Part shown: one piece after another, positions 1 through 7,966 of the stretch
How the letters are laid out: every line of letters begins with the position of its first letter
How positions within the stretch are numbered: position 1 is the first letter of the stretch
Origin: Sphingobacterium pedocola
GTDB lineage: Bacteria; Bacteroidota; Bacteroidia; Sphingobacteriales; Sphingobacteriaceae
DNA: 64,000 bases
Reading direction: 5' to 3'
Assembly: GCF_015209965.1 (NCBI RefSeq)
Contig: NZ_MU158690.1
Span: 1,254,115 to 1,318,114 of the forward strand
Notes under the pieces: generated by a model
Told to the model about the DNA's origin: nothing
The model's input: only the letters and a program-made list of their open reading frames with translations
Databases searched by the model: none
Position numbers and translations under genes: made by a program

Positions 1-138
1 GATTTTTCTAGATTAATTTTACGTTTATTGCGAGACAACGATTTTTATGAACATGTTCGGAATGATGGGCAACTGTATTTTAATCGATATCATTCGATAG
101 AAGCAGTATATCGGAATCTGGACAGCAGGTTTGTATAA
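1..138 (+). CDS. C-terminal end of a gene running in from the left (possibly a glycosyltransferase)
   Basis: Frame 1 is open from the first base and stops with TAA at 136-138, giving 45 residues ending in DSRFV. The gene begins outside the window, so no domain can be assigned firmly. The tail resembles the final helix of GT4-type glycosyltransferases (a segment HSIEAVYRNL), and the next gene, on the opposite strand, is a glycosyltransferase. The stop codon directly abuts the stop of that convergent gene. Function is a guess; the reading frame itself is likely real. Confidence 0.5.
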   Translation, partial: DFSRLILRLLRDNDFYEHVRNDGQLYFNRYHSIEAVYRNLDSRFV

Positions 139-1146
139 TTAAGTGTTAATCTTCTCAACCACCATCTCCACCGTTACCAAGTCAATGGCTTCCACACCAT
201 CGCAATCGCAGGATTTGTTGCCGTAGACGGAGCTCGGTCGTGCCGGGTGTGCTACCTGTACGCAATCTTCTAGAGATTGTCCATAACCCAGAAAACCTGC
301 ATAAGGGTGTGTCGCTCCCCAGATAGACACACATCTCGTGCCAACTAATGAGGCCATATGCATACCCGAACTATCCATACTTACCATCAGATCTAAATTA
401 GCAATAATATCCAGTTCTTGTGCAAGTGAATACTGACCAACCGTGTTTATCACATGATCATATTGATTCGACCAGTTCGCACAGATCTCTTTTTCTCTTT
501 CACCGCCACCGAATAGAAAGACGGAACAATCCTTTTCCGAAAGCTGTCGGATCAGATCTTCCATTTTGGCCATTGGAAACACTTTATAAGGATGTTGCGC
601 AAATGGAGCTATTCCGATGGTCTTGACGCCTGATGCAAAAATAGTTGCATAATTTTCTGGAGTTTCACGATTTACGCGGGGTAATTCATGATCTAATTTA
701 AAGCTGTAACCCAATCGCCTGAAAACATCTGCATAGCGCTCTGTCATCGGTTTTAAGGGTTTTAAAACTTTGTTTTCGCTCCGCGTTAATGCCTTTTTCT
801 CCGATCTCCCTTTGTCTAATATGCGGACGGAATAATCTGAGGTAAGGAATAAGAAATCCAGAAAACGGCTGCGCAGGTTGTTGTGCAGATCCGCCACATA
901 AAATGATTTGTAGGTTTTAAGTTCCCGGAATAAGTGGTATAATCCGAAGATTCCTTTATGTTTTCCTTTGGGGTCGATAGCATGAAAGCGAACGCGGGGA
1001 ATATCGGCAAAGAAGGGGGCAAACAGCTTGCGGGATACCATGATAACTTCCACATCGCCGTGTTGTGTGATGAATTCCTTCAATACCGAAGCGACCATAG
1101 CCACATCGCCCATAGCCGAAAAGCGGGTTACGATGATGCGCTTCAT
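139..1146 (-). CDS. Glycosyltransferase family 9 (heptosyltransferase-like)
   Basis: A 335-residue protein typical in length of GT9 enzymes, which add heptose or related sugars to lipopolysaccharide core on the cytoplasmic face. The start MKRIIVTRFSAMGDVAM matches the family N-terminus with its early Gly-Asp pair (the enzymes usually read RxxxxGD). The second Rossmann half carries the segment MDSSGMHMASLVGTRCVSIWGATHP, the conserved D-S-G-x-x-H and G-T/P-x-x-x-x-x-G-x-T acceptor/nucleotide-sugar region. It lies 6 nt downstream of the DUF4254 gene, so the two are probably cotranscribed, a pairing common in Bacteroidota. The exact sugar cannot be told from the sequence. Confidence 0.88.
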   Translation of the reverse strand: MKRIIVTRFSAMGDVAMVASVLKEFITQHGDVEVIMVSRKLFAPFFADIPRVRFHAIDPKGKHKGIFGLYHLFRELKTYKSFYVADLHNNLRSRFLDFLFLTSDYSVRILDKGRSEKKALTRSENKVLKPLKPMTERYADVFRRLGYSFKLDHELPRVNRETPENYATIFASGVKTIGIAPFAQHPYKVFPMAKMEDLIRQLSEKDCSVFLFGGGEREKEICANWSNQYDHVINTVGQYSLAQELDIIANLDLMVSMDSSGMHMASLVGTRCVSIWGATHPYAGFLGYGQSLEDCVQVAHPARPSSVYGNKSCDCDGVEAIDLVTVEMVVEKINT

Positions 1147-1152
1147 GGCTGC

Positions 1153-1758
1153 TTATTTTTGCGCACCGTAAAGTACAGGATTTAGATTCGGATCGTTGTA
1201 CATTTTCATCTGCTTATATACCTTCATGTACTTTCTACCGGTGGCTATATCGCTAAGCAATTCGTCAATACTCTGCGAAAGATCCTGGCGTTGCTCTAAT
1301 AAGATGTCCAGTTTTGTTTGACAGGCTTGGATATGTTCGGCAGAAACATCCTGACGGATTGTTTCCTGTTGCATGTGATAGACTTTTAAGGCTAAGATCG
1401 ACAGGCGGTCTATTGCCCATGCCGGGCTCTCCGAATTGATCCGGGCATCTGTCAATGGCGTTACATTGGCAAATTTTTGCAGGTAATAGCTGTCGATATA
1501 TTCAACGGTATCTGTGCGCACCTGATTCTGTTTATCAATACGTCTTTTCCAATATAGTCCTTCTTTGGAATCGATATCGGGATTACGTACCACGTCTTCC
1601 ATATGCCATTGCGCGGTATCAATCCAACATTTCAAATACAAAAGATGCTCCAGTGTAGCTGAATCGTAAGGATTCTCCATCGGCGCATCGATACTATCAT
1701 GGATGTGATAATCATCTATAGCACGCTGGAATATGGTATTTGCAGTTGCACTAATCAT
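1153..1758 (-). CDS. DUF4254 domain-containing protein
   Basis: A 201-residue soluble protein rich in helix-forming and charged residues, with no signal peptide or membrane segment. The body (H/D-rich helix around residues 15-75, then a second helical half) matches the Bacteroidota family DUF4254, whose biochemical role is unknown. It is the first gene of a two-gene unit with the downstream GT9 glycosyltransferase (6 nt gap), so a role in surface polysaccharide or lipid A core synthesis is plausible by context only. It starts 37 nt downstream of the response regulator stop and could be read through from the kinase/regulator operon. Confidence 0.75.
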   Translation of the reverse strand: MISATANTIFQRAIDDYHIHDSIDAPMENPYDSATLEHLLYLKCWIDTAQWHMEDVVRNPDIDSKEGLYWKRRIDKQNQVRTDTVEYIDSYYLQKFANVTPLTDARINSESPAWAIDRLSILALKVYHMQQETIRQDVSAEHIQACQTKLDILLEQRQDLSQSIDELLSDIATGRKYMKVYKQMKMYNDPNLNPVLYGAQK

Positions 1759-1795
1759 GATGCAAACATAGATAAAGTTGGTTTTAAATACAAGT

Positions 1796-2473
1796 TTATA
1801 AAGAAGTTGTCTCTAGCAGATAACCACTTCCATATATGGTTTTGATTTGGATGTGGGGGTGTTTTTTTAATACACGTCTTATTCTGAGTATGGATCCATC
1901 CAATAGGTTGTTCTTATCAGGATGGTCATCCAGCCATATTTGCTTAAGTAATAGCGATCGCGGTATGGTCTGGTTTTTTCGGGCCAATAGAAATTCAAAT
2001 ACGCGGGCATCTTTTTCTCTTACATGGAATCGTTCACCATTCAGTTCAATATGCTGATTGTGTATATGGATCATCGTGTTGCCAATCTGGAACTGCTGCA
2101 TTTTATTCGGAAGGGACAGCACGTGCTTGATCAGTGCCAATAAAGCCTGTGGCATGATAGGTTTTTGCATGAAATTGATCGCTCCCAATGAATAGCCTTT
2201 TATTTGGCTGTCGGGATCAAATTCCGTTCCCGTCATTAAGATGATAGGGGTAATAAGATCTTTGTCACGGATCTCTGCTATGACATCAAATCCGCTTTTG
2301 TTGGGTAAAATAATGTCGAGGATAATAAGATCCGGTTTTTGATCGGTATAACACGATAGTCCTTCTTCTCCGGATACCGTATGGTAGACCATCAGTCCGT
2401 TATCTTCGAAATAATCTTTCAAGGGGATAGCTAGCCCCAGATCATCCTCGATAAGTAGAATTTTATTACGCAT
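1796..2473 (-). CDS. OmpR/PhoB-family response regulator
   Basis: 225 residues. The receiver domain (1-120) has the acidic pair D10/D11, phospho-acceptor D53 in LDIILP, T81 in LMTGT and K104 in MQKP, all the expected active-site residues. The C-terminal half (130-225) is a winged-helix DNA-binding domain of the Trans_reg_C type. It is the second gene of an operon with the histidine kinase, 23 nt downstream. OmpR/PhoB proteins bind direct repeats spaced 10-11 bp. An 11-bp-spaced repeat of GAATTG recurs five times in the following 15 kb, starting just beyond the kinase gene, and is the obvious candidate target (inference). No site for autoregulation was recognised on the kinase side apart from the divergent one at 3940. 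Confidence 0.95.
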   Translation of the reverse strand: MRNKILLIEDDLGLAIPLKDYFEDNGLMVYHTVSGEEGLSCYTDQKPDLIILDIILPNKSGFDVIAEIRDKDLITPIILMTGTEFDPDSQIKGYSLGAINFMQKPIMPQALLALIKHVLSLPNKMQQFQIGNTMIHIHNQHIELNGERFHVREKDARVFEFLLARKNQTIPRSLLLKQIWLDDHPDKNNLLDGSILRIRRVLKKHPHIQIKTIYGSGYLLETTSL

Positions 2474-2496
2474 TGTTTTTTGTAGGAAAATAAAAG

Positions 2497-3855
2497 TTAG
2501 GGGAAATATAAGATAAATTCACTACCCGTACCAAATTTACTTTCTACTTTTATTTCGCCGTCGTGTGCTTCGACCAGTGCTTTTACATAGGTAAGCCCCA
2601 GCCCAAAGCCAACCCGTCGCTGTATTTCCCTGTTGTTACTTCGGTAAAATTTTCCGAAGATATGAGGTTGGTCGCTGTCTAAAATCCCTAAGCCGTCATC
2701 TTTTACACTGATTTTTAGTCTATCCTGTGCGTCTGTTACGGTGATTTGAATATGTACCTTTTCATTCGAATACTTAATGGCATTTTCGATCAGATTGTCG
2801 ATGATGTTCGAAAAATGGATAAGATCGGCTTCCAGGTATTTACGGTCTGATTTTATAGAGAGGGTAATCTCAGTCCCTTTTTCCTGTATATTTTGATATC
2901 TCTTTACTGTCGTTTCGAAGAAATCGGAAAGTGAGATAGACTCCTTATTTAAGGAAATGGTTTCTTTAGAGTTGTTACTTAGTTTTTGTATTCGCTCGGT
3001 ATAAGAAGTGAGCTTGTTAAGCTCGAGTAGGGTATGGTCCGCATATTGCTGTACTTTAGCCATATCTCCCTTTTGCAGATAATACGGTATTAAAGAGACT
3101 TGTGCGACTGCACTCGATATGGGGCGTTTGAATTCATGGGTCATGGCACTGACTGAGTCTTGACGCATCTCTTCCATTTTTTCGCGCCAGAAGAATGTTC
3201 GGATAATCATGCTTAGGAAGAAGATGCATAAAATTATTAATAAAGCTGTTAAGATTAATTGAAAGATCATCGTTCCAACAATAGCAGAGGTTGATATCTG
3301 TATATATCCTTTGATACCTAATGTGTTAAAAATATCGATGACAATAAGTTTCGATACGGTGTAATCTACGGCTGATTCACCCTCTTTCGAACGTTGCAGC
3401 ACTTTATCGTTTTTTAGATCAATGTATTCGATATAGGTATTGGCTTTTGGTACTCCCCTATTAGAGAGTTCGAGCCTATAGATACTGTCTAGCATAATGA
3501 CGTTGACCGGGAGATGGTCTTTAAAGATAAACTGATTGAGCTTTATGCTGGAATAAGGATCTTGTCGATCGTGGGTCACTGAAAAAGTAGTATCTTTTAA
3601 TTGTACAGTTTTAGTAATGTAACGGGAGGTGTCGTTTTGGTGTGTTAGTGGGTTATAGACTATAGTTCCACCCATCTTTTCATGTCGATAGGCGTGTTCT
3701 CGAAGGATTGCAGTCTGTAGTACTTCGTCTTTCACCTGCGTAATCAACCGGTACTGTGTTTCATATACATTGTATATCCACATCGCTTGTCCTGTTAGGA
3801 TAGCGAATAGGATAGCAATAGTTATGATACGGATATGTTTGGCGTTTAGTTGCAT
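2497..3855 (-). CDS. Sensor histidine kinase (HisKA/HATPase)
   Basis: 452 residues: TM1 about 9-29, a ~160-residue extracytoplasmic sensor region, TM2 about 192-219, a HisKA dimerisation helix with phospho-acceptor H240 in MTHEFKRP, and a HATPase domain with N-box (NIIDNLIENAIKYSN), G1 (DDGLGI) and G2 (GFGLGLTYVK). The residue four after the histidine is Arg (R244), where HisKA kinases normally have Thr or Asn. That position is tied to phosphatase activity, so this enzyme may be a poor phosphatase. It is transcribed divergently from the first peptide gene and is followed by the partner response regulator. The sensor region matches no domain I can name; the ligand could be one of the secreted peptides encoded next door (inference). 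Confidence 0.94.
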   Translation of the reverse strand: MQLNAKHIRIITIAILFAILTGQAMWIYNVYETQYRLITQVKDEVLQTAILREHAYRHEKMGGTIVYNPLTHQNDTSRYITKTVQLKDTTFSVTHDRQDPYSSIKLNQFIFKDHLPVNVIMLDSIYRLELSNRGVPKANTYIEYIDLKNDKVLQRSKEGESAVDYTVSKLIVIDIFNTLGIKGYIQISTSAIVGTMIFQLILTALLIILCIFFLSMIIRTFFWREKMEEMRQDSVSAMTHEFKRPISSAVAQVSLIPYYLQKGDMAKVQQYADHTLLELNKLTSYTERIQKLSNNSKETISLNKESISLSDFFETTVKRYQNIQEKGTEITLSIKSDRKYLEADLIHFSNIIDNLIENAIKYSNEKVHIQITVTDAQDRLKISVKDDGLGILDSDQPHIFGKFYRSNNREIQRRVGFGLGLTYVKALVEAHDGEIKVESKFGTGSEFILYFP

Positions 3856-3939
3856 AGTTAATCCCGTGAAGTTAGGACTTTTAAGTCAATAGGAAAAGAT
3901 ATTTGCCCAACTTATCCTAACATTTATTTTTTGACGACA

Positions 3940-4001
3940 GAATTGCGTAAGAATTGAGTCGCTTCAAAAATTGTTTTCTTTTCTTTTCTCGCCTAATTTA
4001 G
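3940..4001 (+). promoter_or_regulatory. Candidate response-regulator site 1 with -7-like element
   Basis: Two GAATTG half-sites at 3940-3945 and 3951-3956, repeat period 11 bp, are followed 38 nt after the last base by TAATTTAG (3994-4001), close to the Bacteroidota -7 element TAnnTTTG. The peptide gene ATG is at 4029. The same arrangement recurs at four other sites in the window. Confidence 0.7.
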
Positions 4002-4028
4002 GGTAATCAAAATATATATTAAGTGATT

Positions 4029-4241
4029 ATGAAAAAGTATTTAACGGTATTAGCCTGCTGCGTGGCAATTGGTATTGCTCTGAATGTGAGCTTGCAATTT
4101 CAATCGGATAGCAACAAAGCCGGAATTACCTTGGCGAATAACGAGGCCTTGGCACAAGGAGAAAATTCTGGTAAAATATGTGAATCCTTTGGTAGTGTTG
4201 ACTGCCCTCATAGCACTATCAAGGTACTCTACGTACAATGA
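4029..4241 (+). CDS. NVEAL-type small peptide 1
   Basis: 70 residues from the ATG at 4029 (MKKYLTVLACC); a GTG two codons upstream is a less likely start. A basic N-terminus and hydrophobic segment (about 3-20) lead to a leader ending NNEALA, the variant here of NVEAL, then a 28-residue tail QGEN...VLYVQ with two cysteines. The ALA motif before QGE fits a signal peptidase I site (A-x-A), giving a secreted two-cysteine peptide; this is inference. The gene overlaps the next one by 4 nt (ATGA), so the propeller lipoprotein is translationally coupled. It is the most divergent of the peptide leaders in the window. The family has no established function. Confidence 0.82.
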   Translation: MKKYLTVLACCVAIGIALNVSLQFQSDSNKAGITLANNEALAQGENSGKICESFGSVDCPHSTIKVLYVQ

Positions 4242-5278
4242 AAAGAATTTTCGCTGCTGTTTTACTGATGGGGTTGGGGATTACCATGACCTCCTGTAGT
4301 GCTGTTGCAACTGCAGAGGTCGTGGTATTTCCTGAGACCATTTCCCTGCAAGGGAAGAAAAAGACGATGCAGGATAGTGTTTACTTGCGCTACCCTTTTC
4401 GCGTACGGTTGAAAGACGATATCCTTTACGTGATGGATATACATACCGCAGCGCACCATATTCATCTGTTTGACTACAAGATCTTGCAACATAAGGGAAG
4501 CCTGGCACATCGGGGCGAAGCACCGGGAGAATTTCTTGGAACGGAGAATATCCGCATAGACGAACAGGGGGACGTATGGACGCTTGATGCCAATAAAAGT
4601 AAAATTGTTCGGCTTGTGCAACAAGAGGATGAACAGCCGATTGAAATTAATCTAGACAAGAAGCTCGTCCGTACACTGGACTTCGATCGTCTAAACGATT
4701 CGGTTTTTATCGTACCGGACTATACGGGACAGCACCGTATATCGTTTGTTAATTACCATGGTAATATTTTGAAACATGCTTTTCAAATCCCCTCGTCCAA
4801 CGAAAATGAGAATGCTATTGTATCGGCACAGGCCTGGCGGTCGTTCATCAGCTACAACCCGCATCACGGCATTTTGGCCATGGCCACCCAACTGGGACAG
4901 GTGCTAGAAATCTACGATATAAAACAAGATACGATCATTGAGATTGTAGGGCAAGAGTCTGGCGCACCGCAATTTACCAACAGAGGAGGTTATGCGGTAC
5001 CGACAGGCATTATGGGCTATAGCGACATTCACGTAGGGCATGAGCATATTTATGCACTATTCTGGGGGAGTTCATTCGAAGATATACGGAAGCGGCCGGA
5101 CGATCACCGGGAGGGAGGGCGCTATATACACGTGTTCGATCTGAAAGGTAATCCGGTAAGGCAATACGTGCTGGATCGTTACATAACCGGGTTTCATGTG
5201 GATGAGGCTAACAAGAAGTTTATAGCACTGGATGTTAATAGTAACCAGCCTATAATAGAATATGCATTTGGAAACTAA
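4238..5278 (+). CDS. Six-bladed beta-propeller lipoprotein 1
   Basis: 346 residues with a lipoprotein signal (lipobox MTSC, lipidated C20), so it should sit in the inner leaflet or on the surface of the outer membrane. The rest is a repeating beta-sheet pattern of the TolB-like/BF3164-like propeller proteins of Bacteroidota. The family signature in blade 1-2 is HRGEAPGEF (other copies in this window read G-x-G-P-x-E-F/I/V/Y), and the final blade ends FIALDVNSNQPIIEYAF. It overlaps the peptide gene by 4 nt, the only peptide/propeller pair here without an intervening hairpin. A peptide-binding or chaperone role for the partner peptide is inferred from this consistent pairing. Confidence 0.85.
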   Translation: MKRIFAAVLLMGLGITMTSCSAVATAEVVVFPETISLQGKKKTMQDSVYLRYPFRVRLKDDILYVMDIHTAAHHIHLFDYKILQHKGSLAHRGEAPGEFLGTENIRIDEQGDVWTLDANKSKIVRLVQQEDEQPIEINLDKKLVRTLDFDRLNDSVFIVPDYTGQHRISFVNYHGNILKHAFQIPSSNENENAIVSAQAWRSFISYNPHHGILAMATQLGQVLEIYDIKQDTIIEIVGQESGAPQFTNRGGYAVPTGIMGYSDIHVGHEHIYALFWGSSFEDIRKRPDDHREGGRYIHVFDLKGNPVRQYVLDRYITGFHVDEANKKFIALDVNSNQPIIEYAFGN

Positions 5279-5287
5279 AGCTTGTAA

Positions 5288-5349
5288 GAATTGCGTAAGA
5301 ATTGAGTTGGTCAAAAAATCGTAGGACCAGCCGTAAGTCCTTAATTTGG
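5288..5349 (+). promoter_or_regulatory. Candidate response-regulator site 2 with -7-like element
   Basis: GAATTG half-sites at 5288-5293 and 5299-5304 (11-bp period), each preceded by GTAA or CGTAA; TAATTTGG begins 38 nt after the second half-site (5342-5349). The CxxC lipoprotein ATG is 50 nt further on. The site lies only 10 nt past the propeller stop, so a new transcript probably starts here. Confidence 0.7.
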
Positions 5350-5398
5350 TGTCTACTTAGTTAGTTAAGTGTTTTAAAGTTATAAACCTAGTATCGAA

Positions 5399-5953
5399 AT
5401 GAACAGTGTATATAATTATTCGATCGTACTGATGTTATGGATATGTGCTGTCGGTTGTCAAGACAGTAAAAAAGCTACTGCCGAAAAGCTAGTTAGGGAA
5501 TGGATGGGGAAAGAAATTCTTTTTCCGGATGGATTACCCTGTTCCTATATGGGTACGGATACGATCTGCCCGGAATATGCTGATGTTCCGTATAAGGTTT
5601 TAGTGTATACGGATTCGGTTGGCTGCACCAGCTGCAAGTTGAATCTGAATCTATGGAAGCACTATATGGAGGAAATTGATTCTTTAGCCACCGATCAGGT
5701 GCGTTTTCTGTTCTATTTCCAACCGAAGAGCAGAAAAGATCTTGCACATGTGCTAAAACGCGAAAGGCTGTCTCATCCTGTGATAATGGATGATCAAGGC
5801 GCATTGAAGCGAATTAATAGTTTTCCCGAAGGGATGGAATATCAGTGTTTTTTATTGGATCAGGATAACAAGGTGGTGTCCATTGGCAACCCAACCTTAA
5901 ATCCCAAAATATGGGAAGTATATAAACAAGTAATAACGGATAGAAAAAAATAG
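5399..5953 (+). CDS. Thioredoxin-like CxxC lipoprotein
   Basis: 184 residues with a lipoprotein signal (lipobox AVGC, C20). The body contains C76-T-S-C79 in the stretch VYTDSVGCTSCK, following a beta strand, as in thioredoxin folds. Later segments (VRFLFYFQPKS, HPVIMDDQGAL, CFLLDQDNKVVSIGNP) fit the beta-alpha-beta ending of a thioredoxin/TlpA-like domain. It is the only redox-type protein in the cluster. All intact peptide tails have two or four cysteines, so a role in forming or reshuffling their disulfides is a reasonable inference. It has its own copy of the repeated regulatory site upstream and is followed by repeated leader copy 1. Confidence 0.72.
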   Translation: MNSVYNYSIVLMLWICAVGCQDSKKATAEKLVREWMGKEILFPDGLPCSYMGTDTICPEYADVPYKVLVYTDSVGCTSCKLNLNLWKHYMEEIDSLATDQVRFLFYFQPKSRKDLAHVLKRERLSHPVIMDDQGALKRINSFPEGMEYQCFLLDQDNKVVSIGNPTLNPKIWEVYKQVITDRKK

Positions 5954-6150
5954 TAAACATGGGAAAAAGGCGGCAGACTGCACTGCTCTATGAAAGTTGT
6001 AACAGCCTGTCCGTCCGCTATCCCGCCTTAACAAGAAAGGAGGTACGTCGGCAAAGATAATAATTAGTAATGAAATCCAATAATAGGATATACTGTTGAA
6101 ATGATAGATACGGTAAAGCGGTTCTAAAAAATGTCTGCAAACCTAAAAAC

Positions 6151-6183
6151 GCGTCATTGCGAGGCGCGATAGCAACGAAGCAA
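6151..6183. repeat. Short interspersed repeat (GCGTCATTGCGAGG type), copy a
   Basis: The element begins GCGTCATTGCGAGGCGCGAT and ends near CGAAGCAA. It is the common dispersed bacterial repeat with a TCATTGCGAGG...CGAAGCAATC layout. A second copy is at 12565-12600, at the equivalent place in leader copy 2; leader copy 3 has a different short repeat there. Confidence 0.6.
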
Positions 6184-6300
6184 CCGAACGTAGTGAGCTC
6201 ATGAATGCTTATGAGGACAGACACTGATGAATAATCTGCGTTTTCGATGTCACCAGATTATCTTTTAGATACTACCAAGAATTAAAATAGTATAAATGAT

Positions 6301-6316
6301 GAGCTCGCAAAAGCTC
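6301..6316 (+). promoter_or_regulatory. Conserved small hairpin upstream of NVEAL peptide 2
   Basis: GAGCT-CGCAAA-AGCTC can form a 5-bp stem about 50 nt before the peptide ATG. Equivalent hairpins stand at 12663-12678 and 15067-15082 with changed loops and matched or wobble stem changes. Confidence 0.5.
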
Positions 6317-6367
6317 GATAAAAAGCTTATCATCAATATTGATGGTGAAAGTTAAAAAATCAATATC

Positions 6368-6598
6368 ATGAAAAAGAAAATTTTAGGAAGTATAGCAGTA
6401 ATTGCTATTGCGGCAGTAGCTGCTTTTAATGTTCACGTTAATATGAACGAAGATAATGTTATGTCAGCGCTAAGTTTAGCGAATGTAGAAGCTTTGGCGG
6501 ATGGAGAGGCAGATATGGGGGTAACTTGTGATGGATCTGGATCCATTACTTGTCCTCTAAATCAAAGTCAAGTTAGGAAAGTAGTTATTTGGGGGTAA
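6368..6598 (+). CDS. NVEAL-type small peptide 2
   Basis: 76 residues starting MKKKILGSIAVIAIAAVAA, a basic start plus hydrophobic segment (5-20). A short polar linker and the family motif SLANVEALADGE (36-47) follow, then a tail of about 30 residues with two cysteines ending VVIWG. The NVEAL family (about 65-90 residues, Bacteroidota) has no known function. A-L-A at 42-44 would suit cleavage by signal peptidase I, though it is further from the hydrophobic core than usual. The leader is nearly identical to peptides 4 and 5 while the tails differ, the pattern of a conserved export leader with a variable cargo. Confidence 0.87.
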   Translation: MKKKILGSIAVIAIAAVAAFNVHVNMNEDNVMSALSLANVEALADGEADMGVTCDGSGSITCPLNQSQVRKVVIWG

Positions 6599-6602
6599 TA
6601 TT

Positions 6603-6670
6603 ACGGGAAAAGAAGTCTTGCCAAATTAATTAAATGGTAGGGCTTCTTTCTTTTTAACCCGTGATTTTTT
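6603..6670 (+). terminator. Intercistronic hairpin after NVEAL peptide 2 (attenuator-like)
   Basis: Nested arms ACGGG (6603-6607) with CCCGT, and AAAGAAG with CTTCTTT, enclose TGCCA/TGGTA. A T-rich run follows (GATTTTTTT, to 6670). It lies 5 nt past the peptide stop and 19 nt before the propeller start, so it could cut transcription between the two. Confidence 0.5.
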
Positions 6671-6688
6671 TAATTAATTTAGTGTGAT

Positions 6689-7708
6689 ATGAAAATATTA
6701 TTGTTATGCTCTTGTTTTATCCTGTTCGTATTGGGATGCGATCATCGAGGGGATAAGAAGTCATACTCTTTCAACGAAATTGGAAGTATATCTACAGTAA
6801 ATGTGCCAACGGATGACTCTGTATTTATGCGGTATCCATTCCGTCTCGCCAAAAATGATTCTTTACTGTTTATCTTAGATTTGCATGCTCCAGATCATTT
6901 TATCCATGTTTTTTCGGAAAAGGAATTAAAATATCACAGTTCTTTGTGCGCAAAGGGTGATGGACCGAATGAGTTTATCTCCATCAACAACATTCAGTTA
7001 GTAGGGGATTCACTATATGTATATGAATCCAGAAACGAGATTTGGGTGTATCAGGTGGATGATATCTATCAAAAAAAAGAAACCCCAAAAAGGATCACAT
7101 TAACTAAAGATTTTGGCTTTTTATCGAGAGGATTAAAATTAGGAAACAGATTCTATTTTCCGGTATTTAATGTGACAAATGATGGACGAATTCTTGAGTT
7201 TGACAATCAAGGTAATTTCGTACGGTCTTTAGGTAGCATAGAAGCGTCAGATAGTAAAGATCTTCTAGAGTCATCCGCTTATCATCAGGCATGGATGCCT
7301 TTTTTGGGAGGTTCCGAAGATATTCTTGTTGCCGCTACCCAATTTGGTGATGTTTTGGATATTTTCGATGAAGGTGAGCAATTGACAATCAAAGGTAAGT
7401 ATGGAGATCCCGTGTTCAGGACACATAAGGGGTATGCTATCCATGAAGGAATACACGGCTTTCAGGATATAATCGCGAATAATGGTTTTTTATTGGCACT
7501 TTTCAGTGGCGTAGATGTCAAAAATGAGGATCTTGATAAAGACGGAGCCGATAATCTTTACATATGGAATTACAAAGGAAAACCTTTAAAACATATTAAA
7601 TTAGATAGACGTTTTGTGTCCATATATCCAGATACCGACGGCTCATTTTTAGCTCTGGATATCAATTCGGATAATCCGCTTTATCGTCTCAGTATACCGG
7701 ACTTGTAA
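6689..7708 (+). CDS. Six-bladed beta-propeller lipoprotein 2
   Basis: 339 residues with lipobox VLGC (C17) after MKILLLCSCFILF. The family signature reads CAKGDGPNEF, and the final blade ends FLALDINSDNPLYRLSIPDL, closely resembling propeller 1 (both also share the early segment VFMRYPFR or VYLRYPFR). It follows peptide 2 across a hairpin. Regularly spaced beta-strand segments run the whole length and no catalytic motif is evident, so a binding function is likelier than an enzymatic one. Confidence 0.85.
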   Translation: MKILLLCSCFILFVLGCDHRGDKKSYSFNEIGSISTVNVPTDDSVFMRYPFRLAKNDSLLFILDLHAPDHFIHVFSEKELKYHSSLCAKGDGPNEFISINNIQLVGDSLYVYESRNEIWVYQVDDIYQKKETPKRITLTKDFGFLSRGLKLGNRFYFPVFNVTNDGRILEFDNQGNFVRSLGSIEASDSKDLLESSAYHQAWMPFLGGSEDILVAATQFGDVLDIFDEGEQLTIKGKYGDPVFRTHKGYAIHEGIHGFQDIIANNGFLLALFSGVDVKNEDLDKDGADNLYIWNYKGKPLKHIKLDRRFVSIYPDTDGSFLALDINSDNPLYRLSIPDL

Positions 7709-7719
7709 GCTTAATATCC

Positions 7720-7951
7720 TTGAAAAATACTGCCGCGCTTGTTATTTGCTATCGCAGCGATAGCTACGTTTAATGTTCATGTTAATATGAACGAAGGTAA
7801 TGTTATGTCAGCTCTAAGTTTAGCGAATGTAGCAGCGTTGGCGGATGGTGAGAATGGAGGCGGAGTAAATTGCTCCAATAGTTGTTCCGGCGCATATTGT
7901 GGAACATTTATTCCCCCTTCTGGGCCTGGTGTAAAATTATATTATTGTTAA
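7720..7951 (+). pseudogene. Decayed NVEAL-type peptide 3
   Basis: From about 7742 the sequence encodes LFAIAAIATFNVHVNMNEGN and then SLANVAALADGE and a four-cysteine tail ending KLYYC at 7951, clearly the family. The start is damaged: the expected ATGAAAAA is TTGAAAAA at 7720, and that frame is one base out of register with the rest, running into a stop at GTTTAA. In the correct frame only a TTG at 7739 is available, which would remove the basic N-terminus. It also lacks the leader repeat and regulatory site found before the other intact copies, and sits 30 nt behind the propeller 2 stop. The intact tail suggests recent decay. Expression from an unusual start cannot be excluded. Confidence 0.65.
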
Positions 7952-7966
7952 GCAAATTTAAAACCT

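Larger units (their letters stand above)
5961..6367 (+). repeat. Repeated leader region, copy 1 (upstream of NVEAL peptide 2)
   Basis: This 407-nt stretch without a convincing gene matches two other stretches (12393-12696 and 14830-15101). The first ~105 nt are nearly identical in all three. They contain arms AAGGCGG (5967-5973) and CCGCCTT (6023-6029) that can close a stem, followed by a perfect anti-Shine-Dalgarno complement AAGGAGGT (about 6037-6044). Copies 1 and 2 continue to match up to the peptide start, including a block around 6230-6300. A 33-codon frame opens at ATG 5959, but the start is not kept in the other copies. Likely an untranslated structured leader or a small RNA. Confidence 0.7.

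Noticed and set aside
3871-3921. Inverted pair GTTAGGA/TCCTAAC upstream of the kinase gene
   Set aside because: Seven-base arms 37 nt apart in an AT-rich spacer can arise by chance, and the pair is not repeated at any other promoter here.
5959-6060. A 33-codon reading frame inside leader copy 1
   Set aside because: The frame stays open in copies 2 and 3, but the ATG is CTG or absent there, and changes between copies look more like a structured RNA or plain duplication than a peptide.
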